Assembly (NCBI GenBank): GCA_910585965.1
Contig: CAJUHH010000002.1
Coordinates: forward strand, 62,001 to 126,000
Direction: 5' to 3'
DNA from: an uncultured Lachnospiraceae bacterium
GTDB lineage: Bacteria > Bacillota > Clostridia > Lachnospirales > Lachnospiraceae
DNA: 64,000 nt
Every line of letters begins with the position of its first letter. Positions within the stretch are counted from its first letter, which is position 1. The notes beneath the pieces are model-generated. The model did no database searches and was not told the origin of the DNA. It was given only the letters and a program-made list of their open reading frames with translations. The position numbers were made by a program, and so were the translations under genes. Of the stretch, positions 1 through 8,868 are shown piece after piece.

Positions 1-1
1 G

Positions 2-517
2 ACGGAGGTGCTGAATAAGATTCCGGTGAGCCGAGGGGACGTTTATTTTATCCCGTCGGGGACAGTGCATGCCATCGGAGGAGGGATATTGATCTGCGAA
101 ATACAGCAGAGTTCCGCGTGTACGTATCGTTTATATGATTATGGGCGAAAGGACCGTTTTGGGAATCTGAGGGAGCTTCATATAGGGAAGGCGCTGGACG
201 TGATGGACTGCCGTCCCTATATGCCGCAGAAGCTGGAAGCAGAGACAGAGAAAGGGGGGCAGTACGAAGCCCGCCAGCTCTGCTGCTGCAAATATTTTAT
301 CTCTGTGCTGTATAAGATCAAGGGGGAAGCGGAATTAGCTTTTTCGGAGGAATCTTTTACTTCCATAGTCTGTATCAGCGGCTCCGGTCGCCTTTCCGTG
401 AAAGATGAGGATGTGGAAAGCATGGGATTTGGGGCGGGAGAGAGCATCTTTCTGCCGAAATCGGAGAAGGCGTACCGGGTGGAAGGAGAATGCGAAGTGA
501 TTGTGACAAGGGTTTGA
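2..517 (+). CDS. manA: Mannose-6-phosphate isomerase, class I (C-terminal part)
   Basis: The reading frame is open from the left edge, so the N-terminal half lies outside the window; the in-frame GTG at 8 is an internal valine, not the start. The visible 171 codons begin in the cupin core: GDVYFIPSGTVHAIGGG contains the conserved metal-site histidine region of type I phosphomannose isomerases, followed by the family signatures EIQQSS and YRLYDYGR. The enzyme interconverts mannose 6-phosphate and fructose 6-phosphate in the cytoplasm using zinc. It ends 9 bp from the convergent arginase-family gene. Identity is firm; only the 5' extent is unknown. Confidence 0.93.
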   Translation, partial: TEVLNKIPVSRGDVYFIPSGTVHAIGGGILICEIQQSSACTYRLYDYGRKDRFGNLRELHIGKALDVMDCRPYMPQKLEAETEKGGQYEARQLCCCKYFISVLYKIKGEAELAFSEESFTSIVCISGSGRLSVKDEDVESMGFGAGESIFLPKSEKAYRVEGECEVIVTRV

Positions 518-526
518 TCCCGGCGT

Positions 527-1501
527 TTATGCGCAGGGAAAGCAGTCCGGCATCTTTTTCCAGCTGTCCAGTCCGGCGGATACTACCCGTAACCCGCTCA
601 ATGTCAGGGAATCCTGTCCGGGGACATCGGTGTCAAAATAAAAGCCGTAAGTCCCATACACCAAAACCTTTCCTGTTTCCATCACGGTTCTGATATTGCG
701 CATCACCGTATCGATGGAAGGGCCGCCTTCGGCGACGCAGGCAGCATTGGGTACATGCTTGTGGTTCAAAATATCTGCGTCAATATGAAGATAAATCGCA
801 TCTACGCGGTCTGCCAGTTCTCTGACCGCTTTTTCCCATAAAGCGTTTTGCTCGAATTCTTCCGATTTCAGCCATTGGATCCGCAGTCCCTGGATAATCT
901 CCAGCGCGCCGTCGTCATCGACTTCCGCTTCCCGGAAATCGCTTAAAAGCACGAGCCTGTCATCATAAGGCATCTGCAGACCTGCGGCTTCCCGCCATTC
1001 CGGCATATCCGCCCCGAGAATGACTGCCATATCCATGCCGCCCAGAATGCCCGTGTGAGTCACTGCGGGAGTGGACATATCGCTATGGGCATCCAAATAA
1101 ATGATACCCACTTTTTTGTCCGTTCCGATCGCTCTCTGGATGCCGCCGCAGACTCCGACCGCATCTTTGCAGTACCCTCCGGCCAGCAGCAAAGCGTCCC
1201 CGTTTTCCAGTCCATGGCAAACGGCATCCGAAACCTGCCGCGTCAGGCCGAGATAAACCTCTTCCTCCGCCCTGGGTTCATAAACGATCTCCTCCACCCG
1301 GTATGGGACCGCCGCTTTCGCATAAATCCCGCATAAATGGTAGTCGTCCAATTCCCGGTATTTTTTCCAATGCTGGATATCCGAATAAATCCCGAGCCTC
1401 TTATGTGCCGGATCCGGCCCCCAATTCAAATCCCCGTAAGGGATTTCGATCACGCATAAACTATTTAACTTCTTTAAACCTATCCTGTTGCTTGTATTCA
1501 T
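527..1501 (-). CDS. Arginase/agmatinase-family protein with altered metal motif
   Basis: 324 aa. The start at 1501 follows AAAGGAG at good spacing; the frame also extends upstream into the repressor gene without a ribosome site. Ureohydrolase fold signatures are present: YLDAHSD (the DxHxD manganese motif, near residue 150) and LHIDADILNH (third motif). The first motif, normally GGDHS with a metal-binding histidine, reads GGYCKD, and the third motif has N where the last aspartate of DxDxxDP normally stands. Known members hydrolyse guanidino groups of arginine, agmatine or related compounds; the changed ligands mean the substrate, or activity itself, cannot be assumed. It lies 31 bp downstream of the LacI-type repressor and is probably cotranscribed with it. 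Confidence 0.75.
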   Translation of the reverse strand: MNTSNRIGLKKLNSLCVIEIPYGDLNWGPDPAHKRLGIYSDIQHWKKYRELDDYHLCGIYAKAAVPYRVEEIVYEPRAEEEVYLGLTRQVSDAVCHGLENGDALLLAGGYCKDAVGVCGGIQRAIGTDKKVGIIYLDAHSDMSTPAVTHTGILGGMDMAVILGADMPEWREAAGLQMPYDDRLVLLSDFREAEVDDDGALEIIQGLRIQWLKSEEFEQNALWEKAVRELADRVDAIYLHIDADILNHKHVPNAACVAEGGPSIDTVMRNIRTVMETGKVLVYGTYGFYFDTDVPGQDSLTLSGLRVVSAGLDSWKKMPDCFPCA

Positions 1502-1532
1502 AACAAACTCCTTTCTGGGCAGGCGGGATATG

Positions 1533-2594
1533 TTACAGCTTATTTCTCTGTTCATCCGCCAAATAAATCAAATCACAATCAATAAATATCTGCTTCGGTA
1601 AAAAGGCTTCCCCTTTTTTTATGTTTTCCAACAGCATATGCACTGCCTGGGAAGCAATTTCTTTCGGCCGTTGGGAGATCACGCTGACAATACGGTTATA
1701 AATATCCGCATTGCGGCGGGTAATATAGTCGCTAAAGGGAATATTAAAATCATCAAAAGCGCCGATTTCAAAACGGAGCTTTTCGGCATATTTGGTAGAG
1801 GGGATCAATTCGCAAAAGTATCGGATGTCGGAAGCCGTATGGATAATGAAGGCGGTGAATTCCACGGAGGAATTCATCAGGGAATAGATGGGCTGCATGC
1901 CGTATTCCCTGTCCGGGTATATGATTTCGTTGTACCCCGTCAGCCCGTGCTTGTCCATCGCTTCAAAATATCCGTTCAGACGCTGCATGGAAACATTGGT
2001 CAGCGTCGATTTGTCCTGAATGATGCTTAAAATATTTTTATGTCCGCGCTGGATCAGGCTTTCCGTCAGCCGGAACATTCCTTCTTTGTTGTAAGAAGAA
2101 ACGAAGGAAACGTCAGGCACGTTTGGATAACAGTCGATAAAAACGAAGGGAATGCCCCATTCCGTCAATTTTTCGATGTACTTTTTGTTGTTGGCGCTGC
2201 TGAAAGAATCCAGGATGATGCCGGATACCCGTAAGGAATGGCACAGGTCCAAATAGCGCATTTCCAGCGAACTGTCGTTTTTGGCATCAAAGATCATGAC
2301 GGAATAGCCGTTCTCATAGGCTTCCCTGGTTACGGTGTCGGCCATCGTTGACATAAAGTTGTAATCCAGATGGGGGAGTATGAAGGCAATCGTCTTGTGC
2401 AAGGCCGGGTTTGCCGCGTTGGTAAGAATCTGCCCGGATGGAATATAATCCAGTTCGTTGGCGATCCGCAGGATCTGCGCCCTTTTTTGCGGGGATACGC
2501 GTACTTCCCTGTTGTTTAATACTCTGGAAACCAAAGCTTTTGATACGTGCGCCATATCGGCGATTGTTTGTAAGGTTACTTGTTTATTTTCCAT
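1533..2594 (-). CDS. LacI-family transcriptional repressor
   Basis: 353 aa. The start at 2594 is preceded by GGAGGGG; a longer frame from 2636 lacks a site. The N-terminus VTLQTIADMAHVSKALVSRV is the classic LacI helix-turn-helix, followed by the hinge-helix region (RIANELDYIPS). The rest is a periplasmic-binding-protein-like effector domain (KTIAFILPHLDYNFMSTM...). It is divergent from the sugar ABC operon and upstream of the arginase-family gene, so it very likely controls both in response to the imported ligand or a derivative. A perfect 14-bp palindrome at 2621-2634, between its promoter and start codon, is the obvious candidate operator and suggests autoregulation. Effector unknown. Confidence 0.92.
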   Translation of the reverse strand: MENKQVTLQTIADMAHVSKALVSRVLNNREVRVSPQKRAQILRIANELDYIPSGQILTNAANPALHKTIAFILPHLDYNFMSTMADTVTREAYENGYSVMIFDAKNDSSLEMRYLDLCHSLRVSGIILDSFSSANNKKYIEKLTEWGIPFVFIDCYPNVPDVSFVSSYNKEGMFRLTESLIQRGHKNILSIIQDKSTLTNVSMQRLNGYFEAMDKHGLTGYNEIIYPDREYGMQPIYSLMNSSVEFTAFIIHTASDIRYFCELIPSTKYAEKLRFEIGAFDDFNIPFSDYITRRNADIYNRIVSVISQRPKEIASQAVHMLLENIKKGEAFLPKQIFIDCDLIYLADEQRNKL

Positions 2595-2620
2595 GAATAT
2601 TCCCCTCCGGTATAGTTTTA

Positions 2621-2634
2621 GGTAAATATTTACC
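2621..2634. promoter_or_regulatory. Candidate LacI-family operator (14-bp palindrome)
   Basis: GGTAAATATTTACC is perfectly self-complementary and lies 26 bp upstream of the repressor start codon, downstream of its predicted promoter. LacI-family operators are short palindromes of this sort. Rest of the 353-bp divergent region: AT-rich, no gene seen. Confidence 0.55.
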
Positions 2635-2702
2635 ATTTAATTAATTATAGTAAGAACAAGCTGTTTTTTGAATGAAAAAATATATATAAATAGTTATGTT
2701 AA

Positions 2703-2731
2703 AGTATAAAATTGAAATAAATTGGTGTCAA
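2703..2731 (-). promoter_or_regulatory. SigmaA-type promoter for the repressor operon
   Basis: Read on the minus strand: -35 TTGACA (2726-2731), 17-nt spacer, -10 TATACT (2703-2708). Transcription would start near 2696 and run through the palindrome at 2621-2634 into the repressor gene. Near-consensus boxes with ideal spacing. Confidence 0.65.
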
Positions 2732-2790
2732 TAGATAAAAATACTAAAAAATATGTCAAAATACTATGAAAAATGACGGATAAAAAGTGC

Positions 2791-2820
2791 TTGTGATAAA
2801 TAATGCACCATGTTTATCAT
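2791..2820 (+). promoter_or_regulatory. Possible promoter of the sugar ABC operon
   Basis: TTGTGA (2791-2796), 18-nt spacer, TATCAT (2815-2820). An imperfectly spaced inverted repeat TGATAAA / TTTATCA overlaps both boxes and could be a second regulator site. Both boxes are off consensus, so this is tentative. Confidence 0.3.
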
Positions 2821-2947
2821 ATTTATCAAGAACAAGCGAACAACGAAGAGAAAAAGGGAAGGTGATAAAAATAGAAAATGGAAGAAAATGGTTTTAGTTC
2901 TACTGGTAAAATTGTTTATCAGAAAAAAGAGGAAAGGAGGGAGCGGC

Positions 2948-4441
2948 ATGGGGGATGATATCCTTGAAATGAAAAATATAGACAAAAGCTATGGCGGCAT
3001 TCATGCATTGAAAAATGTCAGCATCTGCCTCAAACGCGGGGAAGTGCTTTGCCTGTGCGGGGAAAATGGAGCAGGAAAATCGACTTTGATGAAGATTCTG
3101 GCCGGAGTGGAGAAGCCTACGGATGGCGAGATTTTTATAGAAGGAAAAAAAGTGGAGATCGAAAAGCCGGTAGACGCTTTTCGGTTCGGCATAAGCATGG
3201 TGCATCAGGAACTGATTCAAATCGAAGATATGACGATTGCGGAAAATATTTTTGCCGGAAGATATAAGACGAAAGGCGGCTTGATCGATGCGAAGGAGCT
3301 GAGGGAAAGCACCCTTCGGCTGCTGGAGAAACTGGATATCCATTTCAACCCGAATTCGCTGGTGCGTCAGTACAGCATTGCAAATCGCCAGCTGATCGAG
3401 GTTGCAAAAGCGATGTCCCATGAATTGTCAATCATTATCTTTGATGAGCCGACGGCGCCTCTTACGGTGGAGGAAACGGAGAACTTGTACCGGATTATCC
3501 GAAAGCTGCGGGACGACGGGGTGGCGGTCATTTTGATTTCGCACAGGCTGGAAGACGTGTTTGCGGTAGGGGACAGGATCGCGGTGCTGAAGGACGGGGA
3601 AAATGCCGGCGAGCTGTCGGTGAAGGAAGCCACGGTGGATAAAATCGTGAAGATGATGATCGGGCGGCAGATGTCACAGCAATTCCCGGAAAAGACCAAC
3701 CGGATAGGGGATACGGTGATGGAAGTGAGGCATTTGACCAACCACAGGATCAAAGATATTTCTTTCCAGCTGCGGAAGGGGGAAATCCTTGGGGTGGCCG
3801 GGCTTGTAGGCGCGGGGCGGACGGAGCTGCTGCGGGCAGTCTTCGGGGTGGACCCGTGCGAAGGCGAAATTATCCTGCGGGGCGAGAAAATCGTAAATAA
3901 ATCGCCGATTGAAGGATTGGGCAGAGGGTTTGCCCTGGTGCCGGAGGACAGGAAGGACCAGGGGCTGATTTTAAGCCAGTCGATCTTGCAGAATATGATT
4001 TTAAGCATTTTGAAAAAGGCATCTTCCTTTGGGTTCATGAACAGGAAAAAAGAAACAGGGGCATGCGATGAGTATATTCATAAACTAAAGATCCGTACTC
4101 CGGGGAGGAATTTGATGGTTTCCGCGCTGAGCGGGGGCAACCAGCAGAAAGTCGTCCTTGGCAAGTGCCTGGCATCCAGGCCGGAGATTCTTTTGCTGGA
4201 TGAACCGACCAGAGGGGTTGATATCGGAGCAAAGGCGGAGATCTATAAGATCATTAACGATCTGGCCGGGGAAGGGCTGTCCATCCTCGTCGTTTCATCG
4301 GAAATGACGGAACTGCTGGGAATCAGCGACCGCATCCTCGTCATGCATGAAGGGCATCTGTCAGGAGAACTGACGATGGAGGAGGCCAGCGAAGAGGCGA
4401 TTATGAAGCTGGCGCTGTCCCATAAAGAAAATGGAGGTTGA
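2948..4441 (+). CDS. Sugar ABC transporter ATP-binding protein (RbsA/MglA type)
   Basis: 497 aa. The start at 2948 has AAAGGAGGG just upstream; an in-frame ATG at 2810 would add an implausible lysine-rich stretch. Two fused nucleotide-binding domains: the first has Walker A GENGAGKST (about residues 38-46) and Walker B IIFDEPTAPL; the second has the degenerate P-loop GLVGAGRTE usual in this family, signature LSGGNQQK and Walker B LLLDEPTRGVD. It energises import of a monosaccharide or similar ligand through the adjacent permease. The next gene's ribosome site lies inside its 3' end, so translation is coupled. The ligand cannot be told from sequence. Confidence 0.95.
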   Translation: MGDDILEMKNIDKSYGGIHALKNVSICLKRGEVLCLCGENGAGKSTLMKILAGVEKPTDGEIFIEGKKVEIEKPVDAFRFGISMVHQELIQIEDMTIAENIFAGRYKTKGGLIDAKELRESTLRLLEKLDIHFNPNSLVRQYSIANRQLIEVAKAMSHELSIIIFDEPTAPLTVEETENLYRIIRKLRDDGVAVILISHRLEDVFAVGDRIAVLKDGENAGELSVKEATVDKIVKMMIGRQMSQQFPEKTNRIGDTVMEVRHLTNHRIKDISFQLRKGEILGVAGLVGAGRTELLRAVFGVDPCEGEIILRGEKIVNKSPIEGLGRGFALVPEDRKDQGLILSQSILQNMILSILKKASSFGFMNRKKETGACDEYIHKLKIRTPGRNLMVSALSGGNQQKVVLGKCLASRPEILLLDEPTRGVDIGAKAEIYKIINDLAGEGLSILVVSSEMTELLGISDRILVMHEGHLSGELTMEEASEEAIMKLALSHKENGG

Positions 4442-4442
4442 T

Positions 4443-5432
4443 ATGAAGAATAAGAAATCGATAGGGAGCGCCGTGAAGAACTCCAAATATTTTGAACTGT
4501 CGGGGCTGATCTGCCTGATCCTTATTTATTCCATTTTTGTTCAGGCAAAGAGCGGCACGTTTCTCACTATTCCAAACATCAATAATATTCTAAAGGAGAT
4601 TGTTGTTTACGGGATTCTTTCATGCGCGCTGGCTTTTCCGCTGATTAACGGAACGTTTGATCTTTCCATCGAATCTACGTGCGCATTGGGGGGGACGGTC
4701 TGTGCTTTGCTTGTGACGGACGGATTTTTGGGGATCAAAACAAATTTATTTTTAGCGATTGTGATCGCTACGGCGGTCTGCAGTCTGATCGGCATCGTCA
4801 ATGGGCTGATTGTGGCAAAGACAAAAATCGATCCTTTTATCGTCACGCTGGGAACCCAGACGGCGGTGCGGGGGCTTGTGTACATTGTCTGCAATAACAG
4901 CGCGGTGACATCTCTTCCGGCTTCGTTTAAAAATCTGAGCGCAGGGAAGATACTTGGGATATCGGTATCCATCTGGATCCTGCTGCTGGTGTTTGTCGTG
5001 CTGGCAGTGGTGCTTGGGAAAACGGCTTATGGAAGGAAAATATATGCGATTGGCGGCAATTACCAGGCGGCGTATATTTCCGGGATCAATGTAAAGACGA
5101 TCCGATTTTCTACTTATGTGATCAGCGCGGCTCTGTCATGTATCGCCGGAATCTTGTCTACCGCCCGGGTGGGATCGGCGACGCCGAACGCGGCTACCGG
5201 GTATACGACAATCGCTATTTCGGCCTGCGCCATCGGCGGGGTATCCCTTGGCGGCGGAAAAGGGCTGGCGATCGGTGTATTCTTGGGATCACTGATGATG
5301 GGGATGATTACGAACGGCATGAACTTGATGTTTATTGGTTCCAACTGGCAGCTGGTAGTAAGAGGATGCCTGATGGTTGCGGCTGTATTTTATGCGCAAT
5401 GGTTCCACAAGGTGTCCAGCAGGGAAAAATAA
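4443..5432 (+). CDS. Sugar ABC transporter permease (RbsC type)
   Basis: 329 aa, with about nine hydrophobic segments as expected for the BPD_transp_2 family (RbsC/XylH/MglC). The start at 4443 follows GGAGG at 4433-4437 inside the end of the ATPase gene; an ATG at 4431 is less well placed. Family features include NGLIVAKTKIDPFIVTLGT and the cytoplasmic loop YAIGGNYQAAYISGI, the EAA-like coupling region (N..AA..SGI). It forms the membrane channel of a high-affinity importer with the flanking ATPase and lipoprotein. One partner permease is enough because RbsC-type proteins homodimerise. Confidence 0.94.
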   Translation: MKNKKSIGSAVKNSKYFELSGLICLILIYSIFVQAKSGTFLTIPNINNILKEIVVYGILSCALAFPLINGTFDLSIESTCALGGTVCALLVTDGFLGIKTNLFLAIVIATAVCSLIGIVNGLIVAKTKIDPFIVTLGTQTAVRGLVYIVCNNSAVTSLPASFKNLSAGKILGISVSIWILLLVFVVLAVVLGKTAYGRKIYAIGGNYQAAYISGINVKTIRFSTYVISAALSCIAGILSTARVGSATPNAATGYTTIAISACAIGGVSLGGGKGLAIGVFLGSLMMGMITNGMNLMFIGSNWQLVVRGCLMVAAVFYAQWFHKVSSREK

Positions 5433-5459
5433 GAAAGATAAGAAAGGTATGGTGGGTTT

Positions 5460-6497
5460 ATGAAAAAAAGAATGATCAGTTTATTTATGGCAATCGGCAT
5501 GGCGGCAGTTCTTTTAGCGGGATGCGGGCAGGACGCGCCGAAAGAAGCGGAAACGGAAACAGCGCCTGCGGCGGAAACAGCGGCAGAAGAAGAAAATGAG
5601 GCGGACAGCGCGGAAGGCAGCAAGACGATCGCTATCGTGCCGTGGGATATGGCGGAGACATTTGCCGTTGACTTTTCCCATGCGGCGGAAGAGGCGATCA
5701 AGGCAAATGGCTGGGAATGCGTTATTATGGATCCGAAAGGGGATTGGGCGCAGGAATATACGATTATTGAGAATTTGATTACCCAGAAAGTGGACGGCAT
5801 TATTTATACGGCCATCGATGCGGACGGGGCAAACGACCTTGTGGCAGAAGTGCAGGCGGCCGGGATTCCGATTGTAGGATATGATTGCCTGGCGAGCGCG
5901 GGCGTGGAAGATGCCGCAGTAAGATATGACGATACGAGGGGCGGACAGATGGCAGCGGAAGAGATGATGAAAGCGCTGGAAGGGAAAGAGGATGCCCAGA
6001 TTGTTATTTTTGAAGATGACCCGTCTATTTCCTCCAGCACACGCCGGATCGAAGGTTTTACCTCTTATATGGAAGAGAATTACCCGAATGCGGAGATTAT
6101 ATTGAACCGTTCCCAGGATAAGACGGCAGACGGATGCTATATATGGGCGACCGATATGATTACGGCATATCCTGACGCGGACGGGTTCTTCTGCTACTGG
6201 TCGGAATGTACGATGGCAACCTATAACGCTCTTCAGGATGCGGAAAAAACAGATGTTTATGTGGTAGGATATGATGCGACGACGGAACAGCAGGAACTGA
6301 TGCAGAACGTAGGGACGGACTGCAAGCTGTATGCGAGCCCCGGCATGTCTCCTTCCAAGATGGCGACCCAGTGCGTGGATTCCCTCGAGAATATTTTCAA
6401 TGGTTCTTACAAGAGAAGCGGCCCGGAAGACATGGTGGAATTATCCCCTGTGCTTCTGACAGCAGAAAATGCAGCCGAGTTCGACATTAACCAGTAA
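5460..6497 (+). CDS. Sugar ABC transporter substrate-binding lipoprotein
   Basis: 345 aa. A lipoprotein signal peptide ends in the lipobox LLAGC with the lipidated Cys at residue 22, followed by a Glu/Ala/Thr-rich linker (about 23-54) and a type I periplasmic-binding fold (TIAIVPWDMAETFAVDF..., IIYTAIDADGAND, IPIVGYDC). This is the Peripla_BP_4 group that works with RbsA/RbsC-type components, tethered outside the membrane. Expressed third in the importer operon, with 27 bp to the permease. Ligand unknown; the downstream amidohydrolase and M24-fold genes suggest something other than plain ribose, but that is inference. Confidence 0.94.
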   Translation: MKKRMISLFMAIGMAAVLLAGCGQDAPKEAETETAPAAETAAEEENEADSAEGSKTIAIVPWDMAETFAVDFSHAAEEAIKANGWECVIMDPKGDWAQEYTIIENLITQKVDGIIYTAIDADGANDLVAEVQAAGIPIVGYDCLASAGVEDAAVRYDDTRGGQMAAEEMMKALEGKEDAQIVIFEDDPSISSSTRRIEGFTSYMEENYPNAEIILNRSQDKTADGCYIWATDMITAYPDADGFFCYWSECTMATYNALQDAEKTDVYVVGYDATTEQQELMQNVGTDCKLYASPGMSPSKMATQCVDSLENIFNGSYKRSGPEDMVELSPVLLTAENAAEFDINQ

Positions 6498-6538
6498 GGG
6501 CTGCGGCGAAAACAGAAGAGGAAATGGAGGATAACAGT

Positions 6539-7435
6539 ATGATTATTGATTCACATATGCATCTGATTGATACAAGGTGCTTTGACAAGCCCACTTATGA
6601 CGCCCTCGGTCAGTCGATTCCATCGGATACGGATATCGACCAGCTGGTAAAATGGATGCAGGATGCAGGGATAGGGCATTGCGTATGCATGGGGCAGGAT
6701 ATGCACCGGATCTGGCATTCCGAGTTCGGGGAGATCGCAGTGGAACGGGCTTTTGCAAAATATCCGGAGTTTTTTATCCCGTTCTGCAGCGTGGAGCCGA
6801 TCGACAGCGCCGGAAGGTTCTGCCAGAAAAATTATGATTACGTGGAAAAGAAAATTACCGAATGCGGTTATAAAGGAATCTTATTTACGCCGCCATACGG
6901 GCAGTTCCATTCCAACGACAGGGCGATGTATCCTTTTTATGAATTGGCCAACGCGGAAGGGGCGGTGGTGCAGTACCATCATTCCGCAGCAGGAGGGCCT
7001 ACGGTGCTGGCCCATACGAAATTTGCAAAAATGGAAAACCTGAATGATGTCACGTTCGATTTCCCGGATATGAAAATCGTGGTGGAGCATATCGGTTATC
7101 CTTTCAGCGAGTATTTGTTTACGATGATGGTAAATGACGAGAATCTCTGGACGGATTTGGCGATGCTTTATAAACGCCCGCTTTGGATGACGTGGAACAT
7201 GGTGCTGGCAAAAGAGCTGGGCGTACTGGACCGGGTCATGTTTGCTTCGGATTTTGTGGCGGCGGACAACGATCTGTTCCATGAAAACCCCACGCAGGAT
7301 CTGCTGGAATGGATCGACTTAATCCGCCATGGGATGAACAAGATATGTGCAAACGCAGGATGGCCGATGTTCTCGGAAAAGGAGATCGAAGGGATCTTGC
7401 ATGACAATGCGGCGCGGCTATATGGGCTGCAGTAG
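6539..7435 (+). CDS. Amidohydrolase-2 family TIM-barrel metal hydrolase
   Basis: 298 aa. The start at 6539 is chosen because GGAGG at 6526-6530 sits 8 nt upstream; an ATG at 6524 overlaps that site. Metal ligands of the amidohydrolase superfamily are visible: DSHMHL (HxH) at the N-terminus, QYHHS, VVEHIGYPF, and ASDF near the C-terminus. Relatives include 2-pyrone-4,6-dicarboxylate lactonases and decarboxylases of the ACMSD type, so lactone hydrolysis or decarboxylation of an imported compound is plausible. It follows the importer by 41 bp and probably shares its transcript. Confidence 0.85.
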   Translation: MIIDSHMHLIDTRCFDKPTYDALGQSIPSDTDIDQLVKWMQDAGIGHCVCMGQDMHRIWHSEFGEIAVERAFAKYPEFFIPFCSVEPIDSAGRFCQKNYDYVEKKITECGYKGILFTPPYGQFHSNDRAMYPFYELANAEGAVVQYHHSAAGGPTVLAHTKFAKMENLNDVTFDFPDMKIVVEHIGYPFSEYLFTMMVNDENLWTDLAMLYKRPLWMTWNMVLAKELGVLDRVMFASDFVAADNDLFHENPTQDLLEWIDLIRHGMNKICANAGWPMFSEKEIEGILHDNAARLYGLQ

Positions 7436-7463
7436 ACCAATCGGGAATGGCAGGGGCTTGGAT

Positions 7464-8846
7464 ATGGAGATTGTTTATGGCAGAACCGAAGAACCGGAAG
7501 GGAACCGGGATTATATTCCGGTGGATTTGACGGAAGAGACGATGGACGAGCATTTTCGGAAGGTTCTTGGGAAAATGGAAGAGGAAGGGCTGGATACGCT
7601 GGTTATCTACGGGGATCGGGAACACGGGGCAAACTTCGCTTATTTGACGGGATTTGAGCCGAGGTTTGAAGAAAGCGTATTGGTGATGCATAAAGATGGG
7701 AGCTGTTATCTGCTTTTGGGAAATGAAAACCTGAAGATGGCAGAATACAGTTTTGTGAAAGCAGAAGTTGTCCACGTGCCTTATTTCTCCCTGCCCTGCC
7801 AGCCCATGGGGGAAGGCAGGAGCCTGACGGAATTAATGGCATCGGCGGGGATAAGGGACAACAGGAAAATCGGCTGTGCAGGATGGAAATATTTTACGGA
7901 AAGGAGGGAAGAGAAAAATAAATTGTTTGATATTCCGGCTTTTCTTATGGACGCGGTCAGGGAAATCAATATCCATGGGGAAACCGTCCATGCAGGAGGG
8001 ATTTTCCTGCACCCCCTCTCCGGCGTGCGGCATATCGTGAATGCCAATGAGCTGGCGCATTATGAATTTGGCGCAGGCCTTGCGTCCGCCCGGCTTTTGG
8101 AAGCTTATGACAGCATAGAGCCTGGAGGGACAGAGATGGAGGTTGCGGACAGGCTTTCCGCATTCGGGCAGCCGACCAGCGTCACGACGATATGCGCCGC
8201 CGGGGCGAGGTTCACGGGAGGAGTGGTTTTCCCCAGGAATAAAAAAATAGCTTTGGGGGATAAATTCTCCCTTACCCTCGGGCTGCGGGGAGGGCTTTCC
8301 TCGCGAGCCTCCTATGTGGCGGAAAAGAGGGAGGACCTGCCGCAGGAAGCCAGGGATTATTTGGAGAAAGTGGCGATTCCATACTACAAGGCGGCAGTCA
8401 CCTGGTTTGAAATGATCGGCATCGGGGCAAGCTGCGGGGATGTGTATAGGAAAATAGAAGAGGTGCTGCCGAAGGAGGAATATCATTGGGTGCTGAACCC
8501 GGGGCATTTTACCGGGCAGGAAGAGTGGACGGCTTCTCCTTTTTACCCTGCGTCCCCGGTTGTCCTGCAAAGCGGGATGCTGCTGCAGATGGATATCATT
8601 CCGTCCGTTCCGGGATACGGAGGGGCTGGGGCGGAAGACGGCATAGCGATTGCAGATGAAAAGATGCAAAAAGAAATAAAAGAAAAATATCCGCAGACAT
8701 GGGCAAGGATGGAAAAACGGAAGAAGTATATGCGGGACTGCCTTGGAATCTGCCTGAGAGACGAAGTGTTTCCGATGAGCGATATGTGCGGCTATTTCAG
8801 GCCCTATATCTTAAAACGGGATTATGCGCTGCGGAAGAGGAAATAG
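7464..8846 (+). CDS. M24-fold (creatinase/aminopeptidase P-like) protein, degenerate metal site, copy 1
   Basis: 460 aa. An N-terminal creatinase-like domain (YGDREHGANFAYLTGF) is followed by a pita-bread M24 domain. Active family members use five metal ligands (D, D, H, E, E). Here the first two aspartate positions read SLTLG and SSRASY, the histidine is kept in NPGHFTG, the first glutamate position reads QMDIIP, and the last is AEDGI. At least three ligands are therefore changed, arguing against ordinary metallopeptidase activity. Creatinase, which shares the fold, needs no metal, so a C-N hydrolase role is possible and fits an arginase-family gene under the same regulator. The start at 7464 has only a weak AGGGG site. 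Paralogue of the next gene. Confidence 0.75.
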   Translation: MEIVYGRTEEPEGNRDYIPVDLTEETMDEHFRKVLGKMEEEGLDTLVIYGDREHGANFAYLTGFEPRFEESVLVMHKDGSCYLLLGNENLKMAEYSFVKAEVVHVPYFSLPCQPMGEGRSLTELMASAGIRDNRKIGCAGWKYFTERREEKNKLFDIPAFLMDAVREINIHGETVHAGGIFLHPLSGVRHIVNANELAHYEFGAGLASARLLEAYDSIEPGGTEMEVADRLSAFGQPTSVTTICAAGARFTGGVVFPRNKKIALGDKFSLTLGLRGGLSSRASYVAEKREDLPQEARDYLEKVAIPYYKAAVTWFEMIGIGASCGDVYRKIEEVLPKEEYHWVLNPGHFTGQEEWTASPFYPASPVVLQSGMLLQMDIIPSVPGYGGAGAEDGIAIADEKMQKEIKEKYPQTWARMEKRKKYMRDCLGICLRDEVFPMSDMCGYFRPYILKRDYALRKRK

Positions 8847-8868
8847 AGGCTGGAAACAGGAGGTTTAT

